From Entoloma clypeatum (lineage: Eukaryota; Basidiomycota; Agaricomycetes; Agaricales; Entolomataceae), in NCBI GenBank assembly GCA_963565915.1, contig OY751490.1:3906001-3970000 (forward strand): 64,000 bases of DNA, given 5' to 3'. This document shows, one piece after another, positions 20,410 to 33,262 of this stretch. Below the pieces are notes generated by a model. That model was not told the DNA's origin. It saw nothing but the letters and a program-made list of their open reading frames with translations, and made no database searches. The translations under genes were made by a program, and so were the position numbers. The stretch's first letter is position 1. Every line of letters begins with the position of its first letter.

Positions 20410-23051
20410 TCAAGCTGTCAAGCGTTCTGGCTGCTCCTCCTTCAAGAACTCGAGTGAAGCCTGCTGCTGCCACATACTGTTGTAAAGCCCACCAAGATAC
20501 AGCAACTCCTCGTGTGTTCCCTGCTCCACGACCTCGCCATCCTTCATAACGATGATCAGATCTATTTCTGTGGTGAGTTTCACGGGCCGAACATCACGAA
20601 CAGAAACAACATACCAGCCTCGACGACGGTCCTCAAGCGATGTGCGATGAATATACTAGTCCGGGATTTCTCCAATAGAATGTTGTTGATATTCTTCATC
20701 AACTCCGACTCCGTGTGGGCATCCAGGGCGGAGGTCTAAGAAGGATTACCATTGACCCTTTGCAAAGCGAACACGAGTTAAAAACCACCCACCGCTTCAT
20801 CAAAGAACAAAATAGGAGGATCTTTCAACAGAACCCTCGCAACCGCCAACCTCTGCTTCTCACCCCCACTAATCATCAAACCCCTCTCACCAACCTGCGT
20901 CCGATACCCATCCGGGAGCTTCATAATCGTATCGTGCACATTCGCCTTCTTTGCCGCCGCGATCACCTCCTCATCGGTGGCATCCAGCCTCCCATATCTG
21001 ATGTTATGCATTATATCCGAGTGGAACAGCGGCGTGTCCTGGGGAACCACGCCAATGTTCCTGCAGAGGCTTTCCAATTGGACATCGTAGATGTTCTGGT
21101 CGTCGATGAAGACGCGCCCGGAGGCGGGGTCGTAGAACCGGTACAGGATGCGGAAGACGGTGGATTTTCCACAGCCAGAGGGACCGACGATGGCGACTTT
21201 CTTGCCTGCGGGGACAGTGAATGATAGGTTGCGGAAGATAGGGCGCTCGGGGTGGTAGCCAAAGGTGACGTTCTCGAAGCGAATAGAGCCACCTTTCAGT
21301 TGGAGTGGCAATGCTCCCGGTTTGTCCTATTGATCGAGGTCAAGAAAAAGAAAAAAAACGGATGAGAGGACAATGATATACAGACCTTTGGAGGATCGTT
21401 CGTCTCAATCAGATTGAATAATATTTCCATGTCGAGCAGATTCTGTCTCAATTCGCGATAAATAGTCCCCAAGAAGTTGAGGGGTAACGAGAGTTGGAAG
21501 ATCAGTTGATTGACCATGACAAGGTCTCCGACAGTCATCGTCCCTGGGGGATGTGAGGCATTCCTATCAATATGAACAAGACCAAAAAAAACCAACCATT
21601 GATGACACCCTGGGCAGCCATAAACATCGCTGATGTCAGAGCACTGGAAAAAATGATATTTTGTCCGGAATTCAGATATGCCAAAGATGTGGCGACCTTG
21701 ACGGATGCCTGTTCATATCCCGCAAGATGCTTGTCGTACTGAGCGACCTCATATTTCTCGTTGTTGAAGTGCTACTAGGACTCCTTGAGTTCATTGCACT
21801 TTTCAGTGAGGGGTACAATCATAAGCTGCGCACCTTCACCGCTTCAAAGTTAATCAGGGAATCGACGGCAACGCTAGCAGCTTTATTGTCTGCCTTGTTC
21901 GCTTCCCTCCGGAATCGCGTCCTTTGAAAAAAAAAAAAAAGAATCTGATGGAAAGAGTCCAAAGAGCTTAACGGGATGACCCACCGCCATGAAGTCGTTC
22001 GGACAGTAAACCACGTGTAGGCGGCCATGGTGACGGCTGTGATAGCGGCGAAGTCCCAACCGAATTTATATGTCTTTTGATAGCCGATCACGGTTCAACG
22101 AAGAATAGCTCGCGTTGGGTCAACTCACCAGAATGCCGCAGACCATGGTGATCTCCAATGCTGTTGGTACTATGCGGAAGAGCACGGCTTGCAAGAGAAA
22201 AGTGATGCCTCTGAAAGATTCTCGTTACTACTCCTGTTGTAAAACAAGTTGGACGTACTTTGTGCCACGGTCGATCGCACGAGTCAATCCACCAGTCTGC
22301 CGAGACAAGTGGAATCGAAGGTCGAGGTTCAAGAGATGCTCAAATGTTTCTCTTGCGACTTTTCGTACAGCCCGTTGTCCGATTCCCGCAAAGATTGCAT
22401 TCAGCAATTCCCCGAAAACGGTCGCTCCGATACGAGCGGCCCCATCTATAAGAAATTTTGGGCATTGTATAGATCGTCACAAACACGAAAGACTTACACC
22501 CTACGATCAAACTTCCTGCCACGACCCAGACGGTTGAGGTTGAGGCGATATCCATGTTAAGGGCGTCGATGATGTTCTTGAAAATCAGGGGTACTTGAAC
22601 ATTCAGGACCTATTCACGAATCAGGTAATCCAGACTGAACGCGTCATAGAGCAGGCTGTCCACTGACCTTGCCTCCGATGAGCAACCCGAATCCAAACAA
22701 TACCGTTCCTCGCGTCCTCCAATCATTCTTAGGCCATACGTTAACCATGAGACGTCTGATGATGCCCAAATCAATCGTCCGCTGTTCCTTCGCAGTTGGT
22801 TCCGGAATTTTCTCCTCCACACTAGGTCCTCCGGCCTGTCCAGGTTTTGCCGGTGGTGTAGTGTCCGCTTTCTGTGCCAAGTGTTGGAAGCTTCTCCGTG
22901 AACTAAGCCAACCATCTATAGGTGCGACAGTTTGGCGCGACGTCCGTGTCAGATATTGTATCCCATGAGCACCCCTGCCTTGACAGGGCGCCAAGGATGG
23001 TCCATGAGCGGTCCGTATTACTCGGCCAAGACTGCGAGCCACACCGAGCAT
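20410..23051 (-). CDS. ATM1: mitochondrial ABC transporter Atm1 (ABCB7 type)
   Basis: A half-size ABC exporter of roughly 700 residues in about ten exons. The N-terminus ([19 protein letters not shown]) is rich in Arg/Ser with no acids, a mitochondrial presequence. Membrane-domain exons include [60 protein letters not shown] and [20 protein letters not shown]. The nucleotide-binding domain has Walker A (GPSGCGKST), Q-loop (VVPQDTPLF), signature (ISGGEKQR) and Walker B (PILFFDEA), followed across an intron by TSALDA, then the His switch (IFIAHRL). Atm1 exports a glutathione-bound sulfur species from the matrix for cytosolic Fe-S protein assembly (established knowledge). The ATG at 23051 starts the presequence; TGA is at 20410-20412. 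Single-copy core gene, apparently intact. Confidence 0.95.
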
Positions 23052-24101
23052 TGGCCGACTTCACGCTCAGCAGTAGCGAGGACCGCCGTGGGGTGTGTTG
23101 AGGTCAGACCTTGCAGAGTGATGACACATGGCGTGATCATTACATCTTATCTCAGATCTGATCGCCCTTTCATATATTTTTCTGCTCGACTTTGTTTCCT
23201 CGGCGTGGAGGCGTATTTCACTTTATACGCAAATTCTCTGGAACGATCTCCGAGTCGGTACCTCGATGACGGTTGGATCACGAGCAGCCTCTTGAGCGGC
23301 CTGAGCCTTTTTCTAACATGATAGACGAGGTTTTGGAGAGGCTCTCGTGGAACGCACCCACATCCGAGTGCTTTTCTCAGGAGTTCGGGAGGTGGCCAAA
23401 TTGAGCCCGATAACGGAAAGTTTTTCCAACATACACCAAAGTCACGATCCATTTATCCAACTGCAATGGATTCTCGCGAGACGTTTTCCTTCCTCGCTCA
23501 GAGTCGTATGAATCATCGATTTTTGGGTCAGCCCCGCCTCAGCGCTGTAATGATCGCCTTCCGCACCTCCTACCCTGCCTTGTTTGAAATATCTCATGCC
23601 TGCCTCCCGATGAGACCAACTTTATTTTGGACTTTTAGGGGAAGCCAAAGGAATGGAATGGCTGCCGCCCATAGTCTCCAAACACTCAAAATTGAAATGC
23701 CGTTTCGTCCTCCAAACGGGCGCCCTCTCTTATCAAGCTTGACCTCGAATATGGAGAGATGTTTTCCTCTTCAACCCTCCCATCCAGTCATGGAAGGAAT
23801 CTCCGTTGGTCACCAGTTATCCACGTCTCCAAAGTCTTAAGTGAGTTGAAGGTGCCAAAATTGGGGAGAGTAGGTCTCATCATATCACAATGGACCCGGA
23901 GTGCGGCATCGGCTCGCGTCGACTGCTTTGAGGTTGAATTATCAAACACCCAAGCCATGCATCTAACAGTGCTTTGGTTCGCATAGAACATGATGAGTCC
24001 GGAGCAAACGGCCTGGTCTGGAGAACCAGGAGAAGCACAACGGAAAATTGAATATCGTACAACCCCCTTCTTGCTGCCATCCATAATGTTACTTAAATAC
24101 G
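23052..24101. other. intergenic region between ATM1 and GAL1
   Basis: Upstream region of ATM1 and downstream region of GAL1. A 101-codon minus-strand frame at 23147-23452 (Arg/Lys-rich) has no recognised motif and is not called. Confidence 0.4.
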
Positions 24102-26292
24102 TTAATCGAACTTATACACTGTTCACCCGATTGCCCAGTAAGCACCCCCCTCTCGAAGCAAACGTACAAAAGAAAACACGTACCAGACGCGCCACTGCTC
24201 GGTTGAGTGGCGAAGATAACCTCACTAAGCGCCTCACCCTCTATACCTCTATACGGCGGGTAAGCATCCCGAATCTTGGCGATGAACCCCTCAACGTTAT
24301 CCTCCGCCACAAGCGAGACCGTGCATCCGCCCCAACCAGCGCCTGATACATTGGGCATACTCTAATGAGCTCCCTCTGTTCTAGACAAACATAAAAACCC
24401 ACCCGTAAGTCGGCTTCCAAAGGCACCCGCCTGCCTCGCCAGCTGGGTAAGCTGGTCGAGCTCAGGACACGAGCACTCGAAAAACTCGGCACAACTCGTT
24501 TGCGATTCGTTCATCAGCCGCCCAAGGTTCACCAGCGCGTCACCAGAACCGGAAGCGGCCCCGTCGATGCATGTTTGACGGAACTGCAGAACGCGCAGGG
24601 CCTCGGCATAGACGTGTTTTGCACGTTTGTACAGCTGGAAGTGCGTTGCTTCGACTGTGTGGTGACGCATCAGTTCTCCATATGCTCGCAATGTGCGGAC
24701 AGTAGGCGGCACCCACCTTCAACCCACGACAAATAAACCTCACGGAACACCTCCTCCGACAATCCAGACATCTCAATCATCTCCTGCATCGTCACGCCCA
24801 ACTCTGCTTCTTCTTCGACCCTACCCCGCCCATTGGGCTTAAGCACCTCTACCTCCTTCCCCATCCTCTCCAACCCGGTCATCAATTCCTCTTCACTCGC
24901 CTCCTCGCCTTCTTTCTCTCCAATGAACCTCCCCAACACCTCCCGCAACGTCACCCGCTCCTTCTCCCCCACCAACACGCCGAGCACCCTCGCGAGCACC
25001 CGCGCGCCCACGAGCGTCTCGATAACGCGGAGGTTGTACCCTTTTTTGGCGCCGACGGCTTTATCCGCGACGACCAGGGAGTTGGCGCAGATGAACACGG
25101 AGCCTTTGGGGAATGGGACGGGTGTGGCTTTGAGGGCGGGGAAGAAGGTGATGTAGAGCGCTGAAGAGGCGTCGGAAATCACAGAGGCGGCTTGGTCCAT
25201 TCTACGCGTTTATGTTGTCAGTCTTACAATAGGAGTGTCTGAAAAGGGGGGAGGAAGAGCTCACCCCCCGCTGTTAACGCCTGATTGCGATGAGTGGTCG
25301 TTGTGGTTGTGAATTGGGAACCAGTCAGTCGCTCACCGACGCGTTTCTCATTTTCCATAGCCATCTTAACAAGTTCGCCTTTGCTGAGACGCTCGTTACT
25401 CTCATCAAGCTGGACAGTCCTAGTGGAAACATCGGAATACAAGCTAGATCGGAAGAATGACGGACCTTGCCATTCACAGCCAAAAACGCAAGAGTGCTTG
25501 CCACGACCATGGCCGCGCTCGACGATAGACCAGAGCCCGCCGGCACCGACCCCGTCACCAGTAAATCAACCGGGACAGGGCCACCGCCAGCGTGGGCGGA
25601 ATCGGTTGGGAAATAGTGATTCAAGACACCCTGAACAACGCCGACCGCTTTCATCAGCTCGATATGACTTCACATTTTCGCGAAAGAAAAACAGACATAA
25701 TACCCAGCCTTGACATAACTCTCCCATCTCAGCTCTTTGGTGCTGATGTCAAGGTGCCATCCCTCAGCATGGACCAGACCTTCGCTCACATCTTCCGACG
25801 CCTCCCTCGATCGCGGGGAAGGAGCGAAGGCCCGTGGAGCGTATTTCGGGTGTAGATTTTGCGCGGCCACGGCTCCAGGTGCGTGTTGTCCTTCGAGTGT
25901 GCCCTGTGAGGGAGGAGTATGACGAGGAGCGCAGGCGATGAGGATATCGCGTTCTATCGCGGCAGGCAGGACACCAAAGAGAGCGTAATCGATGTGTTCA
26001 CCTACATAGATCATCGGGTGATTGGTACTACAGCTCAGAGTTCTACTTATGAATTGTTGACACACCAATCAGACTACCAACCTAGTCAGCGACTTCACGC
26101 TTGTGCCAGCACTGATTGGACTTACTTGACGCGTCCGGGTGCTCTCGCGATGTAGGCTGGCTTCCTCCCGTACCTCGTCTCAAACTCTTCGGCAAGATGG
26201 CTCCACCGCAGCGCATGGTTCAGCGATGTCCCGAGGTTGGCGTACAGGTCTTTCAGATTTCTGTACACTGGAATAGGTTGTTCTGCAGCCAT
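24102..26292 (-). CDS. GAL1: galactokinase
   Basis: GHMP-family kinase that phosphorylates galactose to galactose-1-phosphate in the cytosol, first step of the Leloir pathway. Start ATG at 26292 ([10 protein letters not shown]). All three GHMP motifs are present: the galactokinase signature APGRVNLIGEHIDY, assembled through an 8-nt microexon; motif 2 [12 protein letters not shown]; and motif 3 [12 protein letters not shown] near the C-terminus. The last intron gives an end [14 protein letters not shown] with TAA at 24102-24104, the usual galactokinase tail. A Thr run (near 25300) and an acidic Glu-rich insert (near 24850-24950) expand the middle of the protein. No epimerase/mutarotase fusion. 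About eight short introns. No neighbouring GAL7/GAL10 is seen, so there is no GAL cluster here. Confidence 0.95.
26066..26073 (-). other. GAL1: 8-nt microexon of GAL1
   Basis: On the minus strand TAG|TCTGATTG|GTGTGT. Joining exon 1 (ends GTCAA at 26126) to these 8 nt and then to GTGAACAC (exon at 26001 downward) restores N-L-I-G-E-H in frame. Introns are 26074-26125 (52 nt) and 26002-26065 (64 nt). Without it the conserved sugar-binding motif is out of frame. Confidence 0.85.
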
Positions 26293-27690
26293 GGCGGATC
26301 GATTCGAAGAAACAACCTGATTTGGAGGCCTCAAACGCTCACCCGAGTCTCGGAGCCATGTGACTTCCCTTGGAGAAAACTCATAAGGCCTTCTGATAAT
26401 TCTCATCCGTCGTTCTTTCGCCGAAAGGACGTCTATCTCTGCCTACGTGCTCTAAAAGGATTGTAGGGAACATCATCACGATGGTACGTTCGGGTGCCAG
26501 GAACTTGAAGGTTGCTGGAAGGTGTTCAAAAATCCGGCCCGGGCCCGGTCCTTAGTAGTCGCCACACGTGGTCGTTTCCCCTTATTTTCTCAGTTTATGA
26601 TGATATTTCTTGTGGCTCTACTAGGACTCTCGTCAAATTACTCGACACTTTCATGGGACTCCCAGATATTTTCTTTTGGAGCCTTTCGCCTCGCTCTCTC
26701 ACTATGATACCCCCCAACCAACTCCTCCTTTCTTGCATTTTGCCCACGCCTCGCACCGCCATGTTGGTCGCCACCGATTACAACCGGGCCTTGTCTGTCC
26801 CGGCACCGGGCCGCATTGTCCCTTTCCAGCACTCAACTTGCTTTTGTTTTCGGCAACACTCGAAAGATATGACGATCTCGTCGTCCTGGTTCGTCCGCCC
26901 TCTTTTGTCAAGACCACTTATTTTTGCAGCGAAACAGACGCCACTCCTATCTCGACTCCACGATAATCGCTCTTGACCGCCTCCTCGCACTTACTGTCTC
27001 TATGCAACCCGGCCGCCTTTTACATCCACAGAACTCCCCGTATATCGGACGCCGCTCTGATTCCAGACTCTCTCCCGACCTTGTCCTTTTTTTTCCCGCC
27101 CGCACCCGAACTAACACACGCATGACGACCCGACCTTCGGGTCTGAAGAATCCGTGACTTCGTCTTTGAGAAAGGGGTAGTACGGCTAGTGGTGTGGTCC
27201 CACGCGTCGCGTCAAAACCAATTTCTTTCTTATCTCCTTTCTCAAGTACATGCTACAGTATTCTTTGTTTTCCTATCTTAGTGTACTCACCAACGATACA
27301 GTGGCCCGGGTGTAGGGGGTAAAATAATACACCTGTCTCCTGCGAGGCTGCAACGATTTATTCAATGCCTCATAGGATCATAAGTACGGTCTCCACAGCT
27401 ACGATACATGTCATTCCATAGCTCGACTAAAACAAGATCACCTCTAGCAGGGACACGTAAATAGTGCTTCACTCACACTGTAGTGACTATCGTATATACT
27501 CATTCCTTACTGCCCTGAAAATACTATGCTAGTAATCCATCATTTGCCCATGTACCATATTCTCAATCAAGCCCCATGCCAGTAGTCTGGTCGCGCTGTG
27601 TGGGAACCGCTGAACCCCACCCTTCCCCTATATCCATCTTCCATCTGGCATTCAAAAGGCTTTCCTAGTAGACGCGAAGCACTGGCAGGG
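26293..27690. other. divergent intergenic region, GAL1 / UPF0014
   Basis: Upstream of both GAL1 (-) and the first UPF0014 gene (+). Pyrimidine-rich tracts between 26580 and 27120, no supported gene. Confidence 0.4.
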
Positions 27691-29008
27691 ATGTCGGACG
27701 TACTGCCCAGCACCACCTTGAAACCGATCGCACCGCTGGACTGGAGGAACGTAGGCCTGGCCTTCTCGTTCATCCTCTTCAACATCACCGTCTCGACCTA
27801 TATAGGCCTCGGAGTTGGAGGTGCGCTCTTCATGTCTGCTGTAAGATGTGTCGCGCAGCTCGGGGTCGTCGCGGTGCTGTTGCAGCGGGTAATAATCCAT
27901 GGCTTGTTGCCGGCATTGCCTGTGAGTGGCGTCGTTACAGCTCCTATGATAAAAGGGTGTTGGCGGTTCTTATTCACGATTCTAGTGGTGTTGAATCTGC
28001 TGGGAACGTTTGAGATCGGTGAGTGCCAAGCGTGAACTGGATCGTGTCCTGGTTGTGCTGATACGGGATCGATCCTGATTCCAAGTCTTCAACAAATCGA
28101 AGCGCCGTCATGATCATATGGTTCTTCTCGCTGTCCTATGTTTGTAGAAATTGGCTGATGAAATATATTTCAGTTTCAGTCTGTCTTTATTGGAATGCTT
28201 GGCTCCACGATACCAGTATCCATCGTTGGCGTCAAGCTTGCCATGTCGGTGGAGCCGTTCTGGAAACCAATCCAATACAGTGCGTGGACTGTATACACCC
28301 AAAGCATTCAAACGCACTAATGAAAAAAAAAAATGTTGAACAGTTCCCGTCCTCGGGATGGTCTGTGGTTTCACGATTTCGGGCATTGTGGTTGCTGTAA
28401 GCTACACGCTCAAAGAACTCCAGTCAGTCACGGCATTCGGTCGTGTGCTCGGCTTCTCACCCTGATCCCAAGGGAAAACCGGGACAAAGTCGAGACATAT
28501 CTCGCGTTCGGCGCATCTAGAAGGGAAGCATGTCGACCAATTGTACAGGATGCGCTTAGGCTGGCACTTACACCCGTCATTGACTACATGAGGTTTTTCC
28601 CTTGGTTTCTCTATCATTTTTCCCTCAATAATCGAAAAATCATCATATAGTGTCACCGGAATAATCTCCATACCTGGAATGATGACCGGAGCGATCCTCG
28701 GCGGCTCGTCTGTCCAACAAGCGGCTAAAGTGCAGATGATCATCATCTTCATGCTCTCCTCGTCTACCAGTTTAGCCGTTATCTTCACGACGCTCTCGGT
28801 TGTCTCTGTAGCCGTTGACGCGGAGCACAGAATTCGGATTGACAGAATAGATGACAAGACACATGTCGTTTGGCGATGGAGGTCCTGGCTGTGTCGGATT
28901 GTGGTTAACCACATGAGGATGGCGTGGTATAGTTTGACTAGGAATTCGAGGAAGAGAGGTCTTCCTCCAGCACGGGATGAGCAAATAGCACTTTTGAGAC
29001 TTTCTTGA
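27691..29008 (+). pseudogene. UPF0014/FetB-like membrane permease, copy 1 (frameshifted)
   Basis: The start MSDVLPSTTLKPIAPLDW is followed by transmembrane segments and the same exon pattern as the next gene: 33-nt exon VLNLLGTFEI, FNKSKRRHDHM, the GMLGSTIPVSIVGVKLAMS exon, ENRDKVETYLAFGASRREA and IPGMMTGAILGGSSVQQAAK, ending LRLS with TGA at 29006-29008. In exon 1, however, CAGCGGGTAATAATCC lacks 10 nt relative to the tandem copy (where CAGCAGGTG and GACAATCC are separated by TTTGCGGCG), shifting the frame before NNPWLVAGIA. Every other exon is intact and splice sites are kept. Either this is a very recent pseudogene or there is a sequence error or an unseen correction. UPF0014 includes the bacterial iron exporter subunit FetB and plant ALS3 (family knowledge). 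Confidence 0.8.
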
Positions 29009-29533
29009 ACATAGATACACAAGATCAAGGTCGAGCCAAGCAAAACGTACAAAATATCAATGTTGAAATGCTTCAGGGGAAAAATTGTGTAGAGAAGCCA
29101 GACCACCAGCGCGTCGTCGATGCACCGCCGAATAGTTGTGAAGCGTCATGATAATAGCATGAGAGGGGCTAAAATCTGATCGCCAGTATGTCACTCTCGC
29201 TTTTGCGAACGTCGGACGCTTATTATCCATGGGTGTTGTGATTCTTGGTTCATCGTTCAGTTCATGTTTTCGGTTTTATGGCTCGGTAGAGGAAGAAAAT
29301 AATTTCACACGGGGTCTGGCAACAAGGAGCCAAGAACTGAACCATGAACGTTTGAACGGAAGGTTCACGTAGGAAACTTGAACCCCTGAGACCCCTTAGT
29401 AACATTTAGACTCAAAAACTCAAGGACTCACCAAGATCCGCCGGGGAGTAGCCAACGTGAGGCTAACGCTGTCAGCCGTTGAATTACGACGTGACAAAGG
29501 CCCTTACCCAAGGCCAACCCGATTCCACAGTGA
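29009..29533. other. spacer between the tandem UPF0014 copies
   Basis: No coding or repeat signal recognised. It does not obviously duplicate the upstream region of copy 1, so the duplication covers the genes rather than the promoters. Confidence 0.4.
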
Positions 29534-30829
29534 ATGATGTCGGACGGACTCGTGGCCGGACCGACCGCACCGCTCGACTGGACGAACGTCGGACTCGCCT
29601 TCTCCTTCATCCTCTTCAACATCGCCATCTCCATCTACTTCGACCTTGGAGTAGGCAGTGCCCTCTTGACGGCTGCCGTGAGATGCGTCGGGCAGCTGGT
29701 GGTCGTTGCGGTGCTGTTGCAGCAGGTGTTTGCGGCGGACAATCCGTGGGTCGTTGGTGGGATTGCTTGTGAGTGGTGTCGTTTGTATTTTTTTTGGATT
29801 TTGAAGTGTTAATGGGACGTTCTCGTTGTAGTTGTGTTGAATCTGTTGGGGACGTTTGAGGTCGGTGAGTGGGGCATTTTGTATTCTGGCATGCTGATAC
29901 GAGATGGGATATCGTTTTTAGTGGTGAACAAGTCTAAGCGGCGACATGACCATATGGTTCGCTCCCTATTCTATGTTTGAACGCTACCTCAACCCATGCT
30001 GCTAGTTTCAATCGGTCCTTGTTGGCATGCTTGGGTCTACTGTACCGATATCTATAATTGGGGTCAAGCTCGCCATGTCCGTAGAGCCCTTTTGGAAACC
30101 AATCCAATTCAGTGCGTACACTTTCATTGTGCAAAGTGTTTAAACGTTCTAATGGCAACGTTTGGGCAGTTCCCGTGGTTGGCATGCTGTGTGGCAGCAC
30201 GATTTCGGGCATCGTGGTCACCTTAAGCTACACGCTTAGAGAGCTCCAGTAAGTTACGGCAGCCAGCCACCTTCTCCTATGCTCAAACTCGCTTCCAGAG
30301 AGAACAGAGACAAAGTCGAGATGTATCTCGCGTTCGGCGCATCTCGAAGGGAAGCATGTCAACCTGTGGTGCGGGAAGCGCTTAAACTAGCACTGACACC
30401 CGTCATCAACCAAATGAGGTTTGTCTCAATCTTCCGCCAGTCAAGAGTGTTTCTTTGATGTCGAAAACTGTACACAGTGTGCTTGGGATAATTGCTATAC
30501 CCGGAATGATGACTGGAGCCATCCTTGGCGGCTCGTCGGTCGAGCAAGCGGCTAAACTGCAGATGATCATCATGTTCATGATCTCCTCGGCTACCGGTTT
30601 AGCTGCTATCTTCACGACGCTCTCGGTTATCTCTGTGGCCGTGGACGCGGAGCATAGAATTCGCAGTGACAGAATAGATGACAAGACACATGCACTATGG
30701 CAATGGAGGTCCTCGCTATGCCGGCCTGTGGTGAATCGCGTGAGAGTGGTGTGGTATGGTTTGACTGGGCGGAAGAGAGGTCTTCTGAACACACCAGACG
30801 AGCAGACGGCCCTTCTTTCTGACGCGTAG
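29534..30829 (+). CDS. UPF0014/FetB-like membrane permease, copy 2
   Basis: An intact multi-exon gene. The start MMSDGLVAGPTAPLDW leads into hydrophobic helices (VGLAFSFILFNIAISIYF, ALLTAAVRCVGQLVVVAVL) and WVVGGIA. Across introns come VLNLLGTFEV, VNKSKRRHDHM, GMLGSTVPISIIGVKLAMS, VVGMLCGSTISGIVVTLSYT, KVEMYLAFGASRREACQP, IPGMMTGAILGGSSVEQAAK, a last hydrophobic segment and a charged C-terminal tail ending LLSDA. The charged motif YLAFGASRREA and the GMMTGAILGG helix are the family hallmarks. Bacterial relatives pair with a separate ATPase (FetA) to export iron; plant ALS3 acts in aluminium tolerance. Substrate in fungi is not known to me. TAG at 30827-30829. Confidence 0.88.
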
Positions 30830-30966
30830 ATAGCACGTAGATATACTGGTATACCCCGTAAAATTAGGCCGGAATCCGGCTTGGAGTAAATGCACGTGGT
30901 ACTCTGACATAGTATTGCGTCTTTCACTCACTCACCACTCCCACTGCCCTCACATCGTAGCCAACG

Positions 30967-33262
30967 ATGGCGAGAGACGCGTCACTGCTGTCCTCGAACA
31001 CTCCCACAACCATCGCCCCGGCATCCGTCCTCATTGGCCACATGTTTGTCCAATCACTTCCTTTGTCTTTCATGGGCCATATTGCTGAACGAAACCAATC
31101 ACAGCCAGCTACGAGATTTAATTATCTGTCCTCGCGAACGTGGCGTCGTCAACTATGTCCATCACCACTCTATCATGGAGCACAATCTCAGGAAGCCCGA
31201 TGTGGTACGTGTTCAGCTCATTACCAGGATGACCGGTTGATATTTATTTCGTGTTGGTCCAGTCGCCTTCACCCCTAGTAAACCTCACCTTCCAGCCCAA
31301 CACACTGACCTCCCTCCCAATCGATGGCACCGACGACATCCTGCTCGCAGCTGGCGGTCAAGAAGCCGAGGTCCACTTGTCGTACCTCTCTCCAGTCTCA
31401 GCGCGTCAACGTCAGGGTGTCGTCTGGCAGATGGAATGCACATTGACCGGGTCCATCAACAACTCCGTCCTGCTCACATCCATGAGTCTTACGCGGTCCC
31501 ATGAAAGCAGCATTGAACCGCGAATAGGAATCAGCAACAATGACTCAACCGTCAAGTTCTACAACGTCCCCCTGAGAGCTGCGCCGAAACGAGGTCTGGA
31601 TGAGGTGGGATGCCTCCGGCTTCATGTGCCCGTCAACCATTGTGGGTAGCCATTTTCCTTCACGTCGTCGAGCGGCCTCCTTATGCCCGAATAGCCTCGA
31701 TATCTCCTGATGGTCGGACACTCCTATCAGTAGGAGACTCTTCCAAGGTCTTCCTCCATCAAATGAATGGTGGTTCCCGCATCACCTTCTCGCCAATAGC
31801 CACGCTCAAACTCCCGTCTCCTGGCGTGCCACCGTCAAGCTACATCTCATCATCTCTGATGGCATCCTTCTCAACCTCGTTCTCCGCCGACGGCTCAAAG
31901 TTCGCCGTTGCGTCCCAAGAAGGTCTCTTGGCAGTTTGGGACGTGCGCAGCACGAAGCCGCTCAAGATCTTCGAGACCGACAAGTCGCGGCAGGCCAGGA
32001 GCGCCGGGAACGGGGAGGCCAGCGGATGGGTGTCGGACGAGATATATGACTGGTCCGGGAGCAGCTTCCGAGCTCCTGGATGGAGCGTGCGGAACGTCAA
32101 GTTTGGAGGCTCAGGTGACAAAGAAATAATGACATTCACTGAGGTAAATCATAACTCCCTCTGCAGAAACTCTCTTGTTCAATTTTTCATATAGCATACC
32201 TCCCTCTTACACGTCGTCGATGCCCGCACATTCGAGAGGGAACAGATCGTCCGCGTGCCCACTGTGCGTCCCAAGGCCACCTCAGAAGAAGCAACGACCC
32301 CGGTCCAGCAATCACCTTCCGTGCAGCTTCCCGTTCCCCATCCACACCCACGGCATAACCGCGCACACTACATCCTCTCGCCACCCCACCGTGTCACCTC
32401 CGCCTCTCCGCCCCCACCCCGCCCATCCCCCCGGCGCCAGTCCCAGTCCCACTCACACATCGTCCAGGCCCTCGGCGACACCTTCCGCATCTCATCTCCG
32501 TACTCCGCGCCAGAATCCATCTCAGACTCGACCTGGCGTGCGCTGCGCGGGTCTGATCCCATGCGGCCTGCCTCCTCCTCCATCCCCACCTCTGGCACTG
32601 GAAGAGGAGGAGACCTGGAGGAAGAGTACGACGGCCGGGACATCCTCGTCATCCCCCACCTCGGAGACAGTGCTCTTGAGTCGGACGTGCAGGCTCTCCT
32701 TGGGTCGCATGGGATCCGGTCTCGGCAGGCGCGGCGTGGTGCTTTGCGGCACGGGGATGAGGAACGAGACGAGGATGAGGATGGCAATGGCAATAGCGAT
32801 GACACGAATACGGGGTCTGCTGTGCATGCCCATTATGAGTATACGCCGAGGCGGGGTGTCATTTTGGGGTCGAGTTTGAATGGGAGCGGTGGGTCGAGGA
32901 GGGCACGAAGGATTGGTGGGGGAGGAGGGTATGAAGATGAGATGGAGGTTGATGAGCTTGAGTCTGAATGTTCGTCGTGCGCCCCGTCGCGGTCGACCTC
33001 TCCCAGCCCGTCGACTGTCCGTGGTGGTGGCGGTGGGAGAGTATCTTCTCCTTTGCCGCTCGCTTCTGTCAGGGGTCCAGAGCCGATACGGTGTGCGGCG
33101 AATGAGGAACAGCAGGTCACGTATGTGGAGGACCTGGACATCGCGGGGACGTGCTTTGATCCCTCGGGGCGGTTTGTGTATGTAGCGGCGACGGAGGCGG
33201 TGGTGGAGTGGGGGATCAGGGGGAGCGAGAAGAGGTGGTGGTCGGGGACGCAGTGGATGTGA
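30967..33262 (+). CDS. WD40-repeat protein, probably DUF2415 family
   Basis: Spliced gene: exon 1 ends GHI (intron from 31043), then QLRDLIICPRERGVVNYVHH; after an intron, a beta-propeller-like part with SPSPLVNLTFQP, DDILLAAGGQEAEVHL, NNDSTVKFYNVP, SISPDGRTLLSVGDSSKV, SFSADGSKFAVASQEGLLAV and WDVRS. After the intron near 32145-32194 comes HTSLLHVVDARTFE. A long disordered insert (Pro/Ser/His, then Arg/Gly/acidic) follows before the last blade DLDIAGTCFDPSGRFVYVAA. TGA at 33260-33262. Only three or four blades are recognisable. The combination of a short WD40 domain and the HVVDARTFE-type C-terminal motif recalls the fungal DUF2415 proteins, of unknown function. The DUF name is from memory; the WD40 nature is well supported. 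Confidence 0.8.

Noticed and set aside
23147..23452. 101-codon minus-strand frame between ATM1 and GAL1
   Set aside because: No domain, no splice support, and it lies in the expected ATM1 upstream region.
32368..32805. 145-codon minus-strand frame
   Set aside because: Shadow of the disordered insert of the WD40 protein.
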